From contig URPL01000023.1 in NCBI GenBank assembly GCA_900549725.1, forward strand, positions 1 through 24,805: a stretch of 24,805 nucleotides of DNA, in the 5' to 3' direction. The stretch's first letter is position 1; every line of letters starts with the position of its first letter. The DNA is from an uncultured Eubacteriales bacterium. GTDB taxonomy: Bacteria; Bacillota; Clostridia; Oscillospirales; CAG-272. Position numbers and translations under genes: made by a program. The notes beneath the pieces were generated by a model. The model ran no database searches. It had not been told where the DNA came from and saw only the letters and a list, made by a program, of their open reading frames with translations. This document shows, piece by piece, positions 22,844 through 24,805 of this stretch.

Positions 22844-23464
22844 TTAGCTGGTTGGTGGTATGCCGATGGGGATAATAACGGTTTTTCTCAGGTTTTCCAA
22901 TATCTGCAACAAAGAAGTCAAGTTCTTGTGATAGTATTCAAAGCGACTGTTGCTGAACCACGGAAAACAAAAAATTTCTTTTTCATAGGAAAAGCCTATC
23001 GCCGCCATTGATCTGAAAATTTCATTTCCGACTCCGCTCAGCGGTTGTTCAACGCGCTCATTGTCAAGGAAAAACAAATTTTTAATATCGTCATAGGAAC
23101 AGCTCAGTTTGTTTTGATTTAAGCCTCGCCGTATCTGCGTTTTTACGGAATCAGCAGTGGAAAACAACGGATACAATCGATCCATATAGCAGGAAAACTC
23201 TGATAATTCAGCGATGAAAATATGCTTGTTGTTTACCGTAACCTCAGGTTGATCAAGCAGAACAAAATCTTTCGGTCGATATTTATACATAGACAGCAGG
23301 TAACTTATCGCCCAATTGCCGGAATCAATTTCGCCGATCAACTTGTTTACGCCTTGCGAGAAGGAATAGCGCGACCGCCCCGATAAACTGTCCCTGGCAG
23401 AATAAAACCTCGATTTGCAGAAAACAGTTCCTTCGCTTTTTACGCTGATATCGCTGATTTTCAT
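22844..23464 (-). CDS. ABC-ATPase-like protein with degenerate nucleotide-binding motifs
   Basis: The 206-residue product has the length and motif order of an ABC ATPase, but each motif is altered. The P-loop position reads GEIDSGNWAIS (44-54), with no GKS/T lysine. The signature position reads LSGVG (142-146). The strand that should carry Walker B reads EIFCFPWF (163-170) without Asp-Glu. KTVIIPIGIP (194-203) fits the last core strand, without the H-loop His. ATP hydrolysis is therefore unlikely. The ATG at 23462-23464 has GGAG upstream; the TTG at 23468-23470 is an alternative. It lies between two membrane-protein genes, as a transporter ATPase or its inactive relative would. The relation to ABC proteins was judged by eye. 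Confidence 0.6.
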   Translation of the reverse strand: MKISDISVKSEGTVFCKSRFYSARDSLSGRSRYSFSQGVNKLIGEIDSGNWAISYLLSMYKYRPKDFVLLDQPEVTVNNKHIFIAELSEFSCYMDRLYPLFSTADSVKTQIRRGLNQNKLSCSYDDIKNLFFLDNERVEQPLSGVGNEIFRSMAAIGFSYEKEIFCFPWFSNSRFEYYHKNLTSLLQILENLRKTVIIPIGIPPTS

Positions 23465-23507
23465 TTTCAACTCCCATTTGCCGGATTATTTCTGTGTTTC
23501 GGAAAAG

Positions 23508-23543
23508 AAAGCGTCTGTTTTCGTTTCTAAATTGAGACGCTTT
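23508..23543 (-). terminator. Hairpin between the 8-TM gene and the ABC-like gene
   Basis: AAAGCGTCT (23508-23516) pairs with AGACGCTTT (23535-23543) across an 18-base loop. On the minus strand it is followed by CTTTTCC, a poor T tail, so it may attenuate rather than end transcription. Confidence 0.4.
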
Positions 23544-23568
23544 ATCGTGCAAACATCCCGCTTGCCGG

Positions 23569-24474
23569 TCACTTTTGCGCAATGTTTCGATTATGCTGCC
23601 GCCTTCTCCAAAGAAAAACCCAAATAACCTCAGAAACAAAGTAGCCCGCGGTTAACAGCCATATTGCAGTAGGGGAAGTGTGTTGTTGCGGACCTTTTAT
23701 TCCGGTCACAGTTTTGTGAATGAGCTCAATCGCCGGAAACAGCGCCGCGGCAGCAAAGCAAATGCAATGTGCTGTCACGGTGTCGGCAGACCACATTTGC
23801 TTTTGTGAGCAAAGCAGACATATTGCAATATGGAACAATAGCCAAATTAGAAGCGGAAGATTTTTGCAAAAAGCATCTGCCGCGGTCAAAGATACCCCTT
23901 CCGGCAATAAGACGGCCAGGTTCATGTTTTGCCCCAATGCCGACGGCAAAAACCAAATTGCAAACGCCGCTTCACTCATCAGGCAAACCGAGGCGATTCC
24001 ATCTGTGCCTTTTCGTTCCGCTTTTATTTGTTTTTCCAAAGCAATCCATGCAACCAGCCAGACAGCACGAAAACACAAATCTCCGCATCCGACACTTATA
24101 TAAAGGATAAGCGGAAGAAGGAGGGCTTTGTTTGCGCAGTAGGATAAAATGGTTGCAACAACAGCATATATTTGAAACAGCGATGCCGCAACGGAAACGA
24201 CAGAAAATGTTATCTTTTTCCCGAACGACCAGAGCCCTTTCTTCAGGCAGAAAGAACAAAAAACAGCATTTATCGCAAGAAGCAACAAAAACGGTACCCG
24301 CCACCGAAAAAGCGTTTCCGGTGCAATTTGCTCGGCATGCCCCAAAGCATCACGCCAAAATGCTCCGCTCATCCAATCAAATGAGAGGAAGCATGCAAGG
24401 TACAGCACCTGAAGCATAAAAATGATTTCAGCAAACACTCTGAGAAAAGATGCCTTTTGGAAAGAAAATTTCAT
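23569..24474 (-). CDS. Eight-segment integral membrane protein, unknown family
   Basis: The 301-residue product has about eight hydrophobic segments: about 10-30, 62-80, 88-112, 116-148, 163-182, 208-228, 238-256 and 270-290. The C-terminus is basic (FLWRRRQHNRN). No conserved motif is recognised. ATG 24472-24474 has GAGGG upstream, and the TGA of a short upstream ORF overlaps it by one base (TGATG). It is followed by the ABC-like gene and a small membrane protein, so it could be the membrane part of an export, immunity or sensing module. That is inferred only from context. Confidence 0.75.
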   Translation of the reverse strand: MKFSFQKASFLRVFAEIIFMLQVLYLACFLSFDWMSGAFWRDALGHAEQIAPETLFRWRVPFLLLLAINAVFCSFCLKKGLWSFGKKITFSVVSVAASLFQIYAVVATILSYCANKALLLPLILYISVGCGDLCFRAVWLVAWIALEKQIKAERKGTDGIASVCLMSEAAFAIWFLPSALGQNMNLAVLLPEGVSLTAADAFCKNLPLLIWLLFHIAICLLCSQKQMWSADTVTAHCICFAAAALFPAIELIHKTVTGIKGPQQHTSPTAIWLLTAGYFVSEVIWVFLWRRRQHNRNIAQK

Positions 24475-24644
24475 CAATTCTGCCCTCTCTTTGATGAATC
24501 GGGTTTCTGTCTAAAAATAACCGCGGTAGTGCAGGGGGTTGCGGTGCGCAAAGCTTGTCTAATCTGAAACGTCGTTGCCATAGATACTGCCTGCGCACTG
24601 TTATAGATGGGCGAAAACGACCGACAAGTTCGGCTACTCGTCAT
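24474..24644 (-). CDS. Doubtful short ORF upstream of the 8-TM gene
   Basis: An open frame ends with TGA overlapping the next ATG by one base, which would allow coupled translation. The C-terminal part reads MATTFQIRQALRTATPCTTA and onward. Neither ATG (24644 or the internal 24581) has a good ribosome site, and the composition is unlike a folded protein. It could be a small leader or peptide gene, or non-coding DNA left by a mobile element. Confidence 0.25.
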   Translation of the reverse strand: MTSSRTCRSFSPIYNSAQAVSMATTFQIRQALRTATPCTTAVIFRQKPDSSKRGQN

Positions 24645-24689
24645 TCTAAAATTTTGTTTGTGGGTATGAAGCAACAACAATCCTGGTTT

Positions 24690-24805
24690 TTATTTCTCAT
24701 CCAGTTTGAACCATTCGCAAAAAAAGCTGATACGATCCTCTTCAAAATCACAAATTTCGTATGTGGAATCCTTCTCCCAACCGTTTTGAGAATGGTTGAT
24801 AATTT
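24690..24805 (-). CDS. C-terminal end of a gene running off the window
   Basis: An open frame enters from the right edge and stops at TAA (complement of 24690-24692). The 37 visible residues end with YEICDFEEDRISFFCEWFKL and then DEK, which has the look of a real acidic protein end. The start and the identity lie outside the window. Confidence 0.55.
   Translation of the reverse strand, partial: IINHSQNGWEKDSTYEICDFEEDRISFFCEWFKLDEK

Noticed and set aside
1..24805. CRISPR arrays, rRNA genes, intact insertion sequences, phage genes
   Set aside because: No regularly spaced repeats, rRNA sequence, transposase motifs or phage structural genes were seen on either strand.

Overview
The window looks like chromosome from an endospore-forming member of the Clostridia, probably Oscillospirales/Ruminococcaceae-like. 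The reasons are Shine-Dalgarno-led genes with strong GGAGG sites, a Firmicutes-type gene set (mazF/ndoA toxin, YitT, SpoVB-like flippase, trmK-nif3 pair, rqcH, mnmM, DUF1858, DUF4358) and a 23-residue spoVM gene. Most of the window (about 900 to 22,600) is GC-rich. The last 2.2 kb is visibly AT-richer and reads as an accessory block. The assignment rests on gene families recalled from memory; no search was run.

Layout. 1-1.1 kb: a lipoprotein and tRNA-Gln(UUG), both on the minus strand. 1.2-2.2 kb: a 30-residue Cys-rich membrane microprotein, mazF behind two copies of a palindromic repeat, and spoVM. 2.3-4.0 kb: a membrane-anchored SGNH hydrolase and a DUF4358-like lipoprotein. 4.0-5.7 kb: upp and a metal-dependent amidohydrolase. 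5.7-8.4 kb: a CPBP intramembrane protease and a SpoVB-like flippase, convergent and overlapping at their 3' ends. 8.5-9.9 kb: a YitT-family protein, the scar of a deleted metA gene and a short secreted-peptide ORF. 9.9-11.7 kb: DUF1846 and DUF1858 proteins. 11.7-16.4 kb: a tight run of trmK, a MerR-like membrane protein, nif3-like, rqcH and mnmM, several of which act on tRNA or stalled ribosomes. 16.4-20.7 kb: a four-gene operon with its own promoter and terminator (zinc-ribbon membrane protein, cytosolic beta-propeller-like protein, long-chain acyl-CoA synthetase-like enzyme, 58-residue acidic-tailed membrane protein). 20.7-22.6 kb: a DUF2079 membrane protein with its own promoter and terminator. 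22.6-24.8 kb: an AT-richer minus-strand cluster (partial gene, tiny ORF, 8-TM protein, ABC-ATPase-like protein with degenerate nucleotide-binding motifs, small basic membrane protein).

The most notable points are the metA deletion scar, the very short spoVM gene, the repeated palindrome in front of mazF, the uncharacterised four-gene lipid/membrane operon, and the right-end module built around an apparent pseudo-ATPase. The last is the best candidate for an undescribed system.
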